From assembly GCA_024743255.1 (NCBI GenBank), contig JANSWY010000020.1, forward strand, positions 1 to 64,000: 64,000 bases of DNA. Reading direction: 5' to 3'. Positions 44,439 through 53,520 of the stretch are shown in pieces; position 1 is the first letter of the stretch, and every line of letters begins with the position of its first letter. Both the position numbers and the translations under genes were made by a program. A model generated the notes under the pieces. It had not been told where the DNA came from. It saw only the letters and a program-made list of their open reading frames with translations, and ran no database searches. The DNA comes from a bacterium (GTDB lineage Bacteria > Bacteroidota > Bacteroidia > Cytophagales > Cyclobacteriaceae).

Positions 44439-44942
44439 TTACGCTTTTTCAATCGTTTGCTTTGCAGGTAATAAATGAATATCCACAAATTCCCGGATAC
44501 TACCCTCTCCACCTCCTTTTGATAATACCAAATCAACAAAATCTTTAACCTCAGAAACTGCATTGGAAGGACAAGCTGCAAACCCAACCTCACTCATTAT
44601 TCCAAGGTCATTGACATCATCCCCAATAAAAGCTATTTCATCTTTTTTCCAATTATATCTTTCGCACCAATCCCTAAGGATATCGTTCTTTTCTTCCTGA
44701 CCAACATAAATATGTTGAATCCCTACCATTTTAGCTCTTGTGTAAATCATATCAGAACTGCCGGAATGACTTATGATTCCAACCTCTATTCCTGCCTTTA
44801 TCGCCAATTTGATTCCCATTCCATCCTGAGCATCGAACTTTTTAAATTGACGACCGTCATCCAATATGTAAACACCACCATCAGTCATGGTCCCATCTAC
44901 ATCAAGAAGCAAGAGTTTAATCCTGGCTAACTTTTCTCGCAT
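44439..44942 (-). CDS. kdsC: HAD-family KDO-8-phosphate phosphatase (KdsC-type)
   Basis: 167 residues, cap-less C0 HAD phosphatase. Seen: motif I LLLLDVDGTMTDGGVYI (Asp nucleophile and acid), LDDGRQFKKFDAQDGMGIKLA, motif II IISHSGSSD, motif III/IV with KKDEIAFIGDDVNDLGIM, and GFAACPSNAVSEVKDFVDLV. This is the KdsC pattern, which removes phosphate from KDO-8-P for lipopolysaccharide core; CMP-NeuNAc-related phosphatases look alike. It starts one base after the stop of the DAHP synthase gene, an unusual metabolic partner. Confidence 0.88.
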   Translation of the reverse strand: MREKLARIKLLLLDVDGTMTDGGVYILDDGRQFKKFDAQDGMGIKLAIKAGIEVGIISHSGSSDMIYTRAKMVGIQHIYVGQEEKNDILRDWCERYNWKKDEIAFIGDDVNDLGIMSEVGFAACPSNAVSEVKDFVDLVLSKGGGEGSIREFVDIHLLPAKQTIEKA

Positions 44943-45941
44943 TTAAACTATTGTTTTCCCAACTGCGGATGCAATCGGTTCAAGACTTTGATAAAGTGAT
45001 CTGAACTCCTCAAAGTTCAACTGCTGGGCCGCATCAGATTTGGCGATTTCTGGAGTTGGGTGAGTTTCAATCAACAAACCTTCTACTCCCATTGCTACTG
45101 AGGCTCTTGTAAGATCTGGTACTCCATATCTGAAACCCATTGCATGACTTGGATCAACAATTACAGGCAAACTGGTTTTCTCTTTAAGAAATGCAACGCC
45201 ACAAAGGTCGAGTGTAAATCTTGTATTATTCTCAAAAGTTCGGATACCTCTTTCACAAAGCATCACATTTTGATTTCCTTTTGACATGATGAATTCTGCT
45301 GCCTGAACAAATTCCTGCAATGTTGTCCCAAACCCTCTTTTTAACAATACCGGCTTATCGACCTCTCCACATCTGTGAAGTATACTTTGATCATACATTG
45401 CTTTAGCTCCAATTTGAACTATATCAGCGTGTTCTATCACTAAGTCCACATGAGTAGAATCCTTTACCTCGGTAATAATATTGAGACCGTACTGTTTACG
45501 TACCTCAACAAGCATCATTAGACCTTCTTCCCCTAATCCCTGGAAAGTATAAGGTGAAGTTCTTGGCTTGAAACATCCAGCACGTAGCGTACTTATGTTG
45601 AGCTCTTTCAATAGTTTGGCGCTCTGCTCAATCTGTTCCCAGGATTCAATTGAACACGGTCCGGTTATCATTAATGTATTGTGATGATCTCCTCCGATTC
45701 GCTCAGAACCTACCTGAATCTCTTGTTTGCCTCCTTTATAAGAGCTACTAGCAAGTTGAATATCTGTTTCAGTAACAAAGTATTCATCACATTGCCCATT
45801 TATGTTCTTTGGAAGCTCTTTAAGTTTGGATGATGTTACTAAAACATACTGTTGATCTTTCTTAAAAATGATTGCTTCATTCTCTCTGGCCAATGTCTTA
45901 GCCTCCTCTTCTCCTACAGTATTCTTTAAATGAATGATCAT
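44943..45941 (-). CDS. aroF: 3-deoxy-7-phosphoheptulonate (DAHP) synthase, type I-beta
   Basis: 332 residues. First step of the shikimate pathway, joining phosphoenolpyruvate and erythrose 4-phosphate. Seen: an N-terminal ACT-like/ferredoxin-like domain (1-70), then the TIM barrel with ITGPCSIES at about 92-100, [55 protein letters not shown] and [13 protein letters not shown]. The N-terminal domain suggests feedback inhibition by an aromatic amino acid. Distinguished from KDO-8-P synthase by the N-terminal domain and RTFEN--RFTLD motif. Co-transcribed with kdsC. A possible -7 element TATATTTG lies at 46102-46109 (minus). Confidence 0.92.
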   Translation of the reverse strand: MIIHLKNTVGEEEAKTLARENEAIIFKKDQQYVLVTSSKLKELPKNINGQCDEYFVTETDIQLASSSYKGGKQEIQVGSERIGGDHHNTLMITGPCSIESWEQIEQSAKLLKELNISTLRAGCFKPRTSPYTFQGLGEEGLMMLVEVRKQYGLNIITEVKDSTHVDLVIEHADIVQIGAKAMYDQSILHRCGEVDKPVLLKRGFGTTLQEFVQAAEFIMSKGNQNVMLCERGIRTFENNTRFTLDLCGVAFLKEKTSLPVIVDPSHAMGFRYGVPDLTRASVAMGVEGLLIETHPTPEIAKSDAAQQLNFEEFRSLYQSLEPIASAVGKTIV

Positions 45942-46281
45942 GTTAGTCTCCTAATAGATTGGTATATATAACTCTTTTGAATTGTCCATTGTTAGCACCA
46001 AAATTCATTGGTCTTGAATAAAAGCTACGAAAGAAGACACTTAATACAATGTTGTTTATCCGAATCACGATTCAAAAAAATGGCAATCCAATTATCCGGA
46101 GCAAATATAGTTTAAAAAATGAATTGCGATTTGTGCACCAATGCGCACAAATGTGTTCGTTTTTGATACACAAAAAGTAGTTATTTAATGGTTATATATC
46201 TGATTTACAGACACTTGAATATTTTGGCATATCGTTTGGCATATAGAGAGCATAAGGTCAAAACTCAAATAATAAAGGATT
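45942..46281. promoter_or_regulatory. Divergent intergenic region with dyad and direct repeat
   Basis: Holds (i) CAAATATA at 46102-46109, a minus-strand TATATTTG -7 motif for aroF; (ii) a perfect 8-base dyad ATTTGTGC (46129-46136) / GCACAAAT (46145-46152), spacer 8, like a dimeric regulator site; (iii) two exact copies of TTTGGCATAT at 46223-46232 and 46235-46244, 38 bases before the secreted-protein ATG. No gene or RNA is apparent. Confidence 0.55.
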
Positions 46282-46674
46282 ATGAAAACTCAAGCAAAAA
46301 ACTTAATTACAACGATAGCCAAAATAGCTATGGCAGCCAGTTTAGTGTTGTTCGTTATTTTAGGCGCAAATGCTAACTCTTTATCAAACAATGGTAAAGG
46401 CAACAAGGACAAGAACAAATCTGAAACTATTGAAGACTCTTTAATGGTGGAAGATATACTCGTAGAGCTTGAAGAAATGGATTTGGACATTTTCGAATTA
46501 GACGTTCTTCAGGTAAGTCAGGAGATCGAAGTTTATAACGGCTTAGATCAGTTAGTTTTCTCAGGAAGTACTCAGGAATGGGAAAACACACAGAACCCTG
46601 AGATCATAAGACTCAAAAGAAAAGCTGATTTCCTATTGGAATCAGGAAACACGAAAGTGTATAAAGTATTCTAA
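46282..46674 (+). CDS. Small secreted acidic protein upstream of the gamma-carboxylase homologue
   Basis: 130 residues. Seen: signal peptide to about residue 32 (AASLVLFVILGANANS, AxA cleavage), a short Asn/Lys/Gly linker (NNGKGNKDKNKSET), then a Glu/Asp-rich segment IEDSLMVEDILVELEEMDLDIFELD (residues about 50-74), then a possible beta-rich end with LVFSGSTQEWE and NTKVYKVF. No Cys in the mature part, no lipobox. No family recognised. It has a terminator after it, so it is probably transcribed alone, but it sits directly before a vitamin-K carboxylase-like gene and its acidic cluster makes it a candidate substrate (inference). Confidence 0.7.
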   Translation: MKTQAKNLITTIAKIAMAASLVLFVILGANANSLSNNGKGNKDKNKSETIEDSLMVEDILVELEEMDLDIFELDVLQVSQEIEVYNGLDQLVFSGSTQEWENTQNPEIIRLKRKADFLLESGNTKVYKVF

Positions 46675-46778
46675 TACTGCCGCACAGTATTAACCGTGTA
46701 GCACTGCTGCACGGTCAAAGCATTGGGAGACCTTACTCAAACTCCCAATTTTAAAACTCAAATACTTACAACAACTCT

Positions 46779-46813
46779 AAAAGAAACTCGCAAAATGGGT
46801 TTCTTTTTTTTTT
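46779..46813 (+). terminator. Rho-independent terminator after the secreted-protein gene
   Basis: AAAAGAAAC (46779-46787) pairs with GTTTCTTTT (46799-46807), then more T. A separate hairpin ACCGTGTAGC/GCTGCACGGT (46693-46715) lies just after the stop codon without a T-run. Confidence 0.8.
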
Positions 46814-46836
46814 GTATCCGCCTATTTTTGGTGGCT

Positions 46837-48195
46837 ATGAGTACCCTCTCAAAATACTTTTCATCAAACTGGTTATTCACCGAGGTAGACAATAGTCCGC
46901 TGGTCCTTTTTCGCGTTTTCTTTGGCTTTCTATGTGCTGCAGAAGCTTTTGGGGCCATCATTACAGGATGGGTCCGCAGAGTAATGGTGGAACCTGAATT
47001 TACTTTCTCATTTATTGGACTGGAATGGTTACAGCCTCTGCCTGGAAATGGCATGTACTACTATTTCGCAGTAATGGGAACAATGGGAATACTCATTATG
47101 CTGGGTCTCTATTACAGATTTGCTGCTACTGCATACTTCTTGATGTGGACCAGTGTCTACCTAATGCAGAAGTCAGCCTACAACAACCATTATTATCTAC
47201 TAGTACTTTTGACTTTGGTAATGGCAATACTTCCAGCGCACAGAAGGTTTTCGTTGGATGTCAAATTTGGGAGAGAGATTAGAAAGGATACATGTCCAAG
47301 GATATGCCAGAAGTTTTTCGTGTTTCAAGTTGGACTTGTTTACTTATTTGCTTCAATCAACAAAATCTATCCTGATTGGCTAAATGCAATCCCTATTCAT
47401 ATTTGGTTTACAGCAAAAAGAGATTATTGGTTAATTGGGCCTCTGTTAAATCAGAATTGGTTTCAGTATGTCATCTCGTATGGTGGAATATTTTATGATG
47501 GACTAATCATTGTCTTCTTATTGAATCGAAGAACCCGATTCCTGGCATTAATTCTAACGCTGATATTTAACCTGTTCAATTCTGCAGTCTTTCATATTGG
47601 AATATTCCCATATATGATGATTGCGTTTCTCGTATTCTTCTACCCACCCGAAGAAATCAGCAAACTATTCTTTAGAAAGCGAATTCCAGCTAAAGAGCAA
47701 GTTTTCAAAGGTAAACTAGCTGTTAAGAGATTCTGGTATTATGCCTTCTTTACCTACGTATTTATCCAAATAGCTCTGCCGCTAAGACATTGGTTGTTTC
47801 ATGGTGATGTTCACTGGTCGGAGGAAGGTCATAGAATGGCATGGCAGATGATGTTACGCACAAAGAGTGGCTCAGGGAAATTCATTGTTAAAAACAACGA
47901 CAACCAACAAATAGAAAATGTATACCCACGAAGGGTTTTACCAAGAAAACAAGCAAATAAAGTATTAACGCAAGCCGACTTCATGTGGCAATATGCCCGA
48001 AGATTGGAAGCTCAATACAAGGAAAAAGGCTGGACCAACATCTCAGTCTACCCAGACATATACACCAAACTAAATGGTGGAACAAGAACCAGAATGATTG
48101 AAAAGGATGTGGACCTGCTCACTGTTGAGTGGGATCGATTCAAGAAATCTGACTGGATAACTCCATTCCCCCTACCCAGAGAAGACACAAGATGA
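46837..48195 (+). CDS. HTTM-domain protein, vitamin-K-dependent gamma-glutamyl carboxylase homologue
   Basis: 452 residues from ATG 46837; the upstream in-frame start at 46723 would read through a terminator and is rejected. A TATTTTTG motif at 46823-46830 lies just before the ATG. Seen: about five to six membrane helices (20-300), then a C-terminal extracytoplasmic domain (300-452). By eye it tracks human GGCX: [13 protein letters not shown] (H118) matches the DKTSWNNHSYL region, SINKIYPDW (K176) matches the VKKLDADW region holding catalytic Lys218, and [43 protein letters not shown] and DWITPF follow the lumenal domain. The enzyme would carboxylate Glu using reduced menaquinone. Substrate unknown. 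Confidence 0.85.
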   Translation: [452 protein letters not shown]

Positions 48196-49211
48196 TAGAT
48201 TTAAGAAGTGATACAGTCACCAAACCAACACCAGGCATGTTGGAAGCAATGTTTAATGCAGAAGTTGGTGATGATGTATTCGAGGAAGATCCCACTGTAA
48301 AGAAACTTGAAGAAAAGGTGGCTGCTACGTTTGGAATGGAGGCAGCATTGTATTGTCCATCTGGCACAATGACAAATCAAATTGCTTTGAGGGTCAATAC
48401 TCAGCCTCAAGACGAAGTAATCTGTGACAAGCGTTCGCATATCTACCTTTATGAAGGAGGTGGAATGGCCTCAAATTCTATGGTCTCAAGTAGATTGGTT
48501 GATGGTGATAGAGGAAGAATTGATGTAAGCCAAATTGAAGCCAACATAAATCCTGATGACATTCACTTCCCCAGGACTTCTTTAGTCTCATTAGAAAACA
48601 CAGTTAATAAAGGAGGAGGATGTTATTATTCTCTATTTCAAATATCAAAAATTGGTGAGTTCTGTAAAGCCAATGGTTTAAGAACTCATTTGGATGGAGC
48701 CCGGGTATTCAATGCACTTCAGGAATCTCAGGAGCAACCATCTGCGTACGGAGATCACTTCAATACAATTTCAGTTTGCTTTAGCAAGGGCCTTGGCGCT
48801 CCGGTTGGTTCTGCATTATTAGGGAGCAAAGAAGATATCAAAAAAGCTAAGAGAGTTCGAAAAGTCTTTGGTGGAGGAATGAGACAAGCAGGATATCTGG
48901 CAGCAGCATGTATCTACGCTCTTGACAATCATGTTGAGCGTCTTACTGAAGATCATAGAAGAGCAAGATCGCTTGGTGAGGCTTTTGAAGGTCTTCCAAT
49001 TACCAATTCAATCCTTTCCGTGGATACAAACATCGTTATTGTCAATCTAAAGAAACCTTACTCTCCTGCAAGTGTATTAGCTAAATTGGAAGAGAAAGGT
49101 ATTAGAGCTGTCCCATTTGGGCCTGAAGACATCAGATTTGTAACGCACCTGGATTATGATGACAATCAATTAGACGAGACTATCGAAATAGTTAAAAAAA
49201 TCTCTTTCTAA
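48192..49211 (+). CDS. ltaE: Low-specificity L-threonine aldolase
   Basis: 339 residues, PLP enzyme cleaving threonine or allo-threonine to glycine and acetaldehyde. Seen: IDLRSDTVTKPTPGMLEAM at the N-terminus, VGDDVFEEDPTVKKLEE, ALYCPSGTMTNQIAL, LENTVNKGGGCYYSL, GLRTHLDGARVFNA and the PLP lysine K199 in VCFSKGLGAPVGSALLG, GGGMRQAGYLAAA. Start overlaps the carboxylase gene stop by 4 bases, so they are co-translated. Its 3' end overlaps the convergent EamA gene by 20 bases. Confidence 0.95.
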   Translation: MIDLRSDTVTKPTPGMLEAMFNAEVGDDVFEEDPTVKKLEEKVAATFGMEAALYCPSGTMTNQIALRVNTQPQDEVICDKRSHIYLYEGGGMASNSMVSSRLVDGDRGRIDVSQIEANINPDDIHFPRTSLVSLENTVNKGGGCYYSLFQISKIGEFCKANGLRTHLDGARVFNALQESQEQPSAYGDHFNTISVCFSKGLGAPVGSALLGSKEDIKKAKRVRKVFGGGMRQAGYLAAACIYALDNHVERLTEDHRRARSLGEAFEGLPITNSILSVDTNIVIVNLKKPYSPASVLAKLEEKGIRAVPFGPEDIRFVTHLDYDDNQLDETIEIVKKISF

Positions 49212-50097
49212 GTTTTTCAAAGTTATTCACCAAATACACTCCTAAGAATATCAATGCTGCGGCTATAACTTGTTTCAACGTTAGAATTTCATTGAAAAAC
49301 ATAACTGCTATTGTGGTGGCAAAGAACGGCTGAAGGTAAATATAAATCCCAACTACTGATGGTGACACATAGCCTAATGTCAATGCGTTTAGCCAGTAAA
49401 CCACTACTGTACTTAAGATAATAACATAAGCAATGCTAAGCCATACCGCCGGAGTAAAACTGGCAACATCAACTTGTCCCATCTCTGAAATTCCAAAAGG
49501 TAAAACCATGAAGGTTCCGAAAGTGAATAACCATTTCACAATAGTAAGTGGGTGATATTTTACCATTAGAGGTTTAGCTATTACAAGGTATAAACTGTAG
49601 GAAGTAGCATTACCAAGAATCGCAAGGTCTCCCAAGAAAGTATCATTACTGAATCCTAATTCATCAGAATAGATCAACAAAAAGGCACCCGATAAACCTA
49701 CAATTAACCCCAACGCCTTGAATGGACCGATTCGCTCTTTCAGAATAATCAGGGCCATTACCATAACAATCACAGGAGATGATGTCATAATAATTGAAGC
49801 ATTAATAGAGGTGGTGAGACTCAATCCTTTAAAAAAAAGCAATTGATTCAATGCTACACCAAATACGGCACATTTAAGCATCAATATAAAATCCTTCTTA
49901 TCGGTGACTTTCTCCTTTACTATCAGAGAATGAATGAGCCACAAAAGAGCCGTTGCACACATCACTCTAATCGCAATAAATGCAAATGGAGGAATGTAGC
50001 CGTTGAGAACTATTTTGGCAATATTATAGTTGGCCCCATATATAAGACCGACCAAAGTAAGTGCCAAATGGACGGTCCATAGTTTTTTTGGTTTCAA
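49192..50097 (-). CDS. EamA/DMT-superfamily transporter
   Basis: 301 residues, ten membrane helices in two EamA repeats (first about 10-140, second about 155-295). Seen: LVGLIYGANYNIAKIVLNGYIPPFAFIAIRV, SLTTSINASIIMTSSPVIVMVMALIILKER, GALGNATSY-like LAILGNATSYSLYLV, and the C-terminal repeat LGYVSPSVVGIYIYLQPFFATTIAVMFFNEILTLKQVIAAALIFLGVY. Probably exports metabolites or amino acids; substrate not assignable. Start appears to be TTG (50095-50097), with no in-frame ATG near the conserved N-terminus. Confidence 0.88.
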   Translation of the reverse strand: MKPKKLWTVHLALTLVGLIYGANYNIAKIVLNGYIPPFAFIAIRVMCATALLWLIHSLIVKEKVTDKKDFILMLKCAVFGVALNQLLFFKGLSLTTSINASIIMTSSPVIVMVMALIILKERIGPFKALGLIVGLSGAFLLIYSDELGFSNDTFLGDLAILGNATSYSLYLVIAKPLMVKYHPLTIVKWLFTFGTFMVLPFGISEMGQVDVASFTPAVWLSIAYVIILSTVVVYWLNALTLGYVSPSVVGIYIYLQPFFATTIAVMFFNEILTLKQVIAAALIFLGVYLVNNFEKLRKRFF

Positions 50098-50160
50098 GGT
50101 CGTAAGAAGAAATTCTCCACGAATATCCTTTAAAATCTATCGCTATCAAAAGTTGCTCGC

Positions 50161-50168
50161 TATATTTG
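50161..50168 (+). promoter_or_regulatory. Candidate -7 promoter element for rarA
   Basis: TATATTTG, 15 bases before the rarA ATG; -33 element not clear. Confidence 0.45.
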
Positions 50169-50183
50169 ATTTGATTTTTAGTT

Positions 50184-51449
50184 ATGTTCCAAAATACTCG
50201 TCCATTAGCAGAAAGAATGCGTCCTTCATCTTTAGATGATCTGACAGGACAGGATCATTTGGTTGGTCCTGAGGGTGTATTACGTAGGGCCATTAAAAAC
50301 GGACAAATCCCTTCAATGATACTGTGGGGTCCTCCCGGAGTAGGTAAAACAACAATTGCCAACATCATCGCTAATGAAGTGAAATTGCCTTTCAATACTT
50401 TAAGTGCTGTTAGTGCTGGTGTAAAAGAAGTAAGAGAGGTCATTTCAAAAGTAAGACCTGGACAAAAGACAATTCTTTTTATTGATGAAATTCACAGATT
50501 CAACAAGAGTCAGCAAGATGCTTTGTTGGGGGCTGTTGAAAAGGGTACAATAACACTCATAGGAGCAACAACTGAAAATCCAAGCTTTGAAGTAAATGCC
50601 GCATTGCTTTCAAGATGCCAGGTTTATACTTTGAAGCATTTAGAAAAATCTGATTTGGTCGGGTTACTTGAGAAATCATTGAAGGAGGATGAAAAGCTCA
50701 AAGATTTCGATGTAGATATCAAAGAAACTACAGCTCTACTTAATCTTTCAGGAGGCGATGCAAGGAAACTACTCAATCTATTTGAGCTTGTGGTTGACTC
50801 CCAGGGTGATAAAGCGGTAATTGAGGATGAGCTCGTAATGGATATTGCTCAGCAAAAAACGGTTATCTATGACAAGTCTGGTGAAATGCATTATGATGTC
50901 ATCTCTGCATTCATCAAATCTATCAGAGGAAGTGATCCTAATGCTGCTGTTTACTACCTGGCAAGAATGATTGAAGGTGGTGAAGATGTTAAATTCATAG
51001 CAAGAAGATTAGTGATTCTGGCTTCCGAAGATATCGGAAATGCAAACCCTACGGCTCTGGTAATTGCCACCAACACGTTTCAGGCAGTGACAATGATTGG
51101 GTATCCTGAGGCTGAGATTATCTTATCGCAATGCGTCACTTATTTGGCTACTTCCCCAAAGAGTAACGCAAGCTATATGGCCATCAAAAAAGCAAAATCT
51201 TTAGTAAGAGAAACTGGGGATTTACAAATACCAATGGCAATCAGAAACGCCCCTACAAAACTGATGAAAGACCTTGATTATGGAAAAGGGTATAAATATG
51301 CTCATGACTATCCAGGAAACTTTGTCAATATTGAATTCATGCCAGAAGAAATAAAAGGTAAAAAGCTCTACGATCCTGGAAGGAACCCTAGAGAAGAAGA
51401 CATGAGGAAGAAGCTCCAGGCAATGTGGAAAGAAAAGTATGGCTACTAA
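50184..51449 (+). CDS. rarA: Replication-associated recombination protein A (RarA/MgsA AAA+ ATPase)
   Basis: 421 residues. AAA+ protein acting at stalled replication forks. Seen: [23 protein letters not shown] at the N-terminus, Walker A GPPGVGKT at 49-56, Walker B [19 protein letters not shown] at about 97-115, sensor 1 [22 protein letters not shown], sensor 2 GGDARKLLN, then the C-terminal MgsA domain with [27 protein letters not shown] and [17 protein letters not shown]. Its last 11 bases overlap the start of the isochorismatase-like gene. Confidence 0.96.
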   Translation: [421 protein letters not shown]

Positions 51450-52005
51450 TCCCAAAATATCAGCATTAATTATCATAGATATGCAGAAAGGAGGATTCAA
51501 ACCCTCCGAACCAAAATACAATCAGGAAAAAGTTATATCTAATATCAACTTACTTATCGAGACTTTCCGAAAATCAGAATTACCAGTGATTTTCATTCAA
51601 CATGATGGCACCAAGGAAAACGCATATATCCCAGGGACAATTGAATGGGAAATTATTGATGAATTAAACCAATCTCCTTCAGATCATATTATTTCAAAAA
51701 CCGCAAACAGCTCTTTCTATAAATCTGATTTGGATAAGACATTAAAAGAATTAGGCTGCCAATCTGTTTTCATTTCAGGTTGGGCCACCGACTTCTGCGT
51801 AGATGCAACCGTTAAATCCGCAATTACACATGATTATGATGTGAATATTGTTGCTGATGGCCATACATGCAGTGACAGACCAAATGTTGCTGCTAAAGAT
51901 GCTATCGAATACTTCAATTGGGTCTGGCAGAATTATACACCAACCGATTCCGGTCCTATCACAATTCTATCGACAGAAGAAATCAAAAGTAAAATTCAAA
52001 TTTGA
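51439..52005 (+). CDS. Isochorismatase-family cysteine hydrolase
   Basis: 188 residues. Seen: the catalytic triad of the family, D14 in LIIIDMQKGGF, K87 in HIISKTANSSFY, and C120 in SGWATDFCVDATVKSA, plus the cis-peptide region before it. Related enzymes are nicotinamidases, ureidoacrylate or carbamoylsarcosine amidases; the lack of the nicotinamidase metal motif (DxHxxxH) argues against PncA. Physiological substrate unknown. Overlap of 11 bases with rarA suggests coupled translation, without an obvious functional link. Confidence 0.88.
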   Translation: MATNPKISALIIIDMQKGGFKPSEPKYNQEKVISNINLLIETFRKSELPVIFIQHDGTKENAYIPGTIEWEIIDELNQSPSDHIISKTANSSFYKSDLDKTLKELGCQSVFISGWATDFCVDATVKSAITHDYDVNIVADGHTCSDRPNVAAKDAIEYFNWVWQNYTPTDSGPITILSTEEIKSKIQI

Positions 52006-52155
52006 AGCACTATCAATAGCTTTTGAGGACATTTTGACGTATATTATACATAACCAATAACAAGTTTATTGGGGAGGTCGGCAGCTTCATACACTTCTTA
52101 CGGTATTACGCCGCTATATCTCTATTTTCTTTTTTATAAACCACAACGGATCGCT

Positions 52156-53451
52156 ATGGATGTGCTAAACATAACAGACAAGCTTATTCTATTGACCGAG
52201 CGATTAAACGAAAGTCAGCGAATGGCCAATATTGGTAGCTGGGACTGGGATATCCTAAAGGATAAAGTGTGGTGGTCTGACCAAACATATCGGATTTTTG
52301 GGATCGAATTAGATGCTACTAAAATCAGATACGAGACATTTTTCAACATGGTGCACCCTGATGAACAAGGCATAGTCAATGATCACATCAAGAAAGCATT
52401 CGTTGAAAAAATCCCGTATAGTTTGGACTCCAGAATAATACTGGAAGACGGGACCCAGAAAATAGTCAATATCCAGGGACAGGTTTTATTTAATAACAAT
52501 CTGGCATATCGCATGCATGGTACCGCACAAGACGTAACCTGGAGGAAAGAAATTGAGAATGAACTAAAAAAACACAGAGACTTCCTGGAAGAAACAATCA
52601 TCGAAAGGACCGCAGAATTGAGAGAATCTCGTGAATATGCCTTTAAGACACTTGAACAATTACAAAAGACACAAACTCAGTTAATCCATTCAGAAAAAAT
52701 GTCTTCAATTGGCCAGTTGGCTGCAGGGATTGCTCATGAACTTAATAATCCAATCAATTTCATCAATGCCAATGCAATGAGCCTGGGCAGAGACATAAAT
52801 GATATAATCGCATTGCTTCACATGTACAGAGAGCATTCTGAAAACAATAGTGTCAGTATGCAGGAGATCAAAGACTTTGAGAGAGAAATTGATTTCGAGT
52901 TTGTTGATAAACACATCATGCAAAGCGCGAAAGACATTCAAAATGGAGTAACCAGGGCAGCTGAAATCATTCATAGTCTGAAGAACTTATCTTTCGCTGA
53001 AGAAGCTGAATTCTCAACGTGTAGCATAGATGATGGTATCATTCGAGCTGTAAGTGCTGCAACGAAAAACTTTGATAGGGAACTCAACATAATTGTAGAA
53101 ACTCAAGCAGATATACCTCCAATCAATTGTATTCCTGGACAGATAGAAAAAGCATTAACCAATTTAATAACAAACGCAATTGAAGCAATTGATGAAAATG
53201 GGATTATAAAAATACATGCCCATAAAGGGAAACAATGGGTTTATATTGAAATTTCTGATGATGGAAGTGGAATTGATCATGCCCAACTCAATAGAGTTTT
53301 TGAACCATTTTTCACTACTAAAGAAGTAGGAAAAGGAACTGGTTTAGGCTTGTCCATAAGTCATGGAATAATTGAAAAACACGGAGGTAAGATTACAGTC
53401 AACTCGGAAACAGGTAAGGGAACTAAGTTTACGGTAATACTTCCATTATAG
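52156..53451 (+). CDS. Soluble PAS-domain sensor histidine kinase
   Basis: 431 residues from ATG 52156; an in-frame frame extends back to 52069 but begins with a non-ATG codon and lacks conserved sequence. Seen: PAS/PAC domain about 25-130 (IGSWDWDILKDKVWWSDQTYRIFGI, DGTQKIVNIQGQVLF), coiled coil 140-185, HisKA with H194 in LAAGIAHELNNPINFI, HATPase with NLITNAIEAIDENG, ISDDGSGIDHAQLNRVFEPFFTTKEVGKGTGLGLSI. HAMP and membrane helices are absent, so it senses a cytoplasmic cue. NtrB/HisKA_4-like style. The stand-alone receiver at 53521 is the probable partner. Confidence 0.9.
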   Translation: MDVLNITDKLILLTERLNESQRMANIGSWDWDILKDKVWWSDQTYRIFGIELDATKIRYETFFNMVHPDEQGIVNDHIKKAFVEKIPYSLDSRIILEDGTQKIVNIQGQVLFNNNLAYRMHGTAQDVTWRKEIENELKKHRDFLEETIIERTAELRESREYAFKTLEQLQKTQTQLIHSEKMSSIGQLAAGIAHELNNPINFINANAMSLGRDINDIIALLHMYREHSENNSVSMQEIKDFEREIDFEFVDKHIMQSAKDIQNGVTRAAEIIHSLKNLSFAEEAEFSTCSIDDGIIRAVSAATKNFDRELNIIVETQADIPPINCIPGQIEKALTNLITNAIEAIDENGIIKIHAHKGKQWVYIEISDDGSGIDHAQLNRVFEPFFTTKEVGKGTGLGLSISHGIIEKHGGKITVNSETGKGTKFTVILPL

Positions 53452-53520
53452 AATTTTCAAAACAATTTTAAGAACACAACACTTTTATATATACTATTAA
53501 TTACGCAAAATCAGTCGGTT

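Noticed and set aside
46223-46244. Sigma-54-type promoter (TTGGCA...TTGG)
   Set aside because: The downstream element reads TTTGG and not TTGC, and the sequence is better explained as an exact tandem of TTTGGCATAT; no sigma-54 activator gene adjacent.
46723-46836. Longer N-terminus for the HTTM protein
   Set aside because: It spans a rho-independent terminator and adds polar sequence before the first membrane helix.
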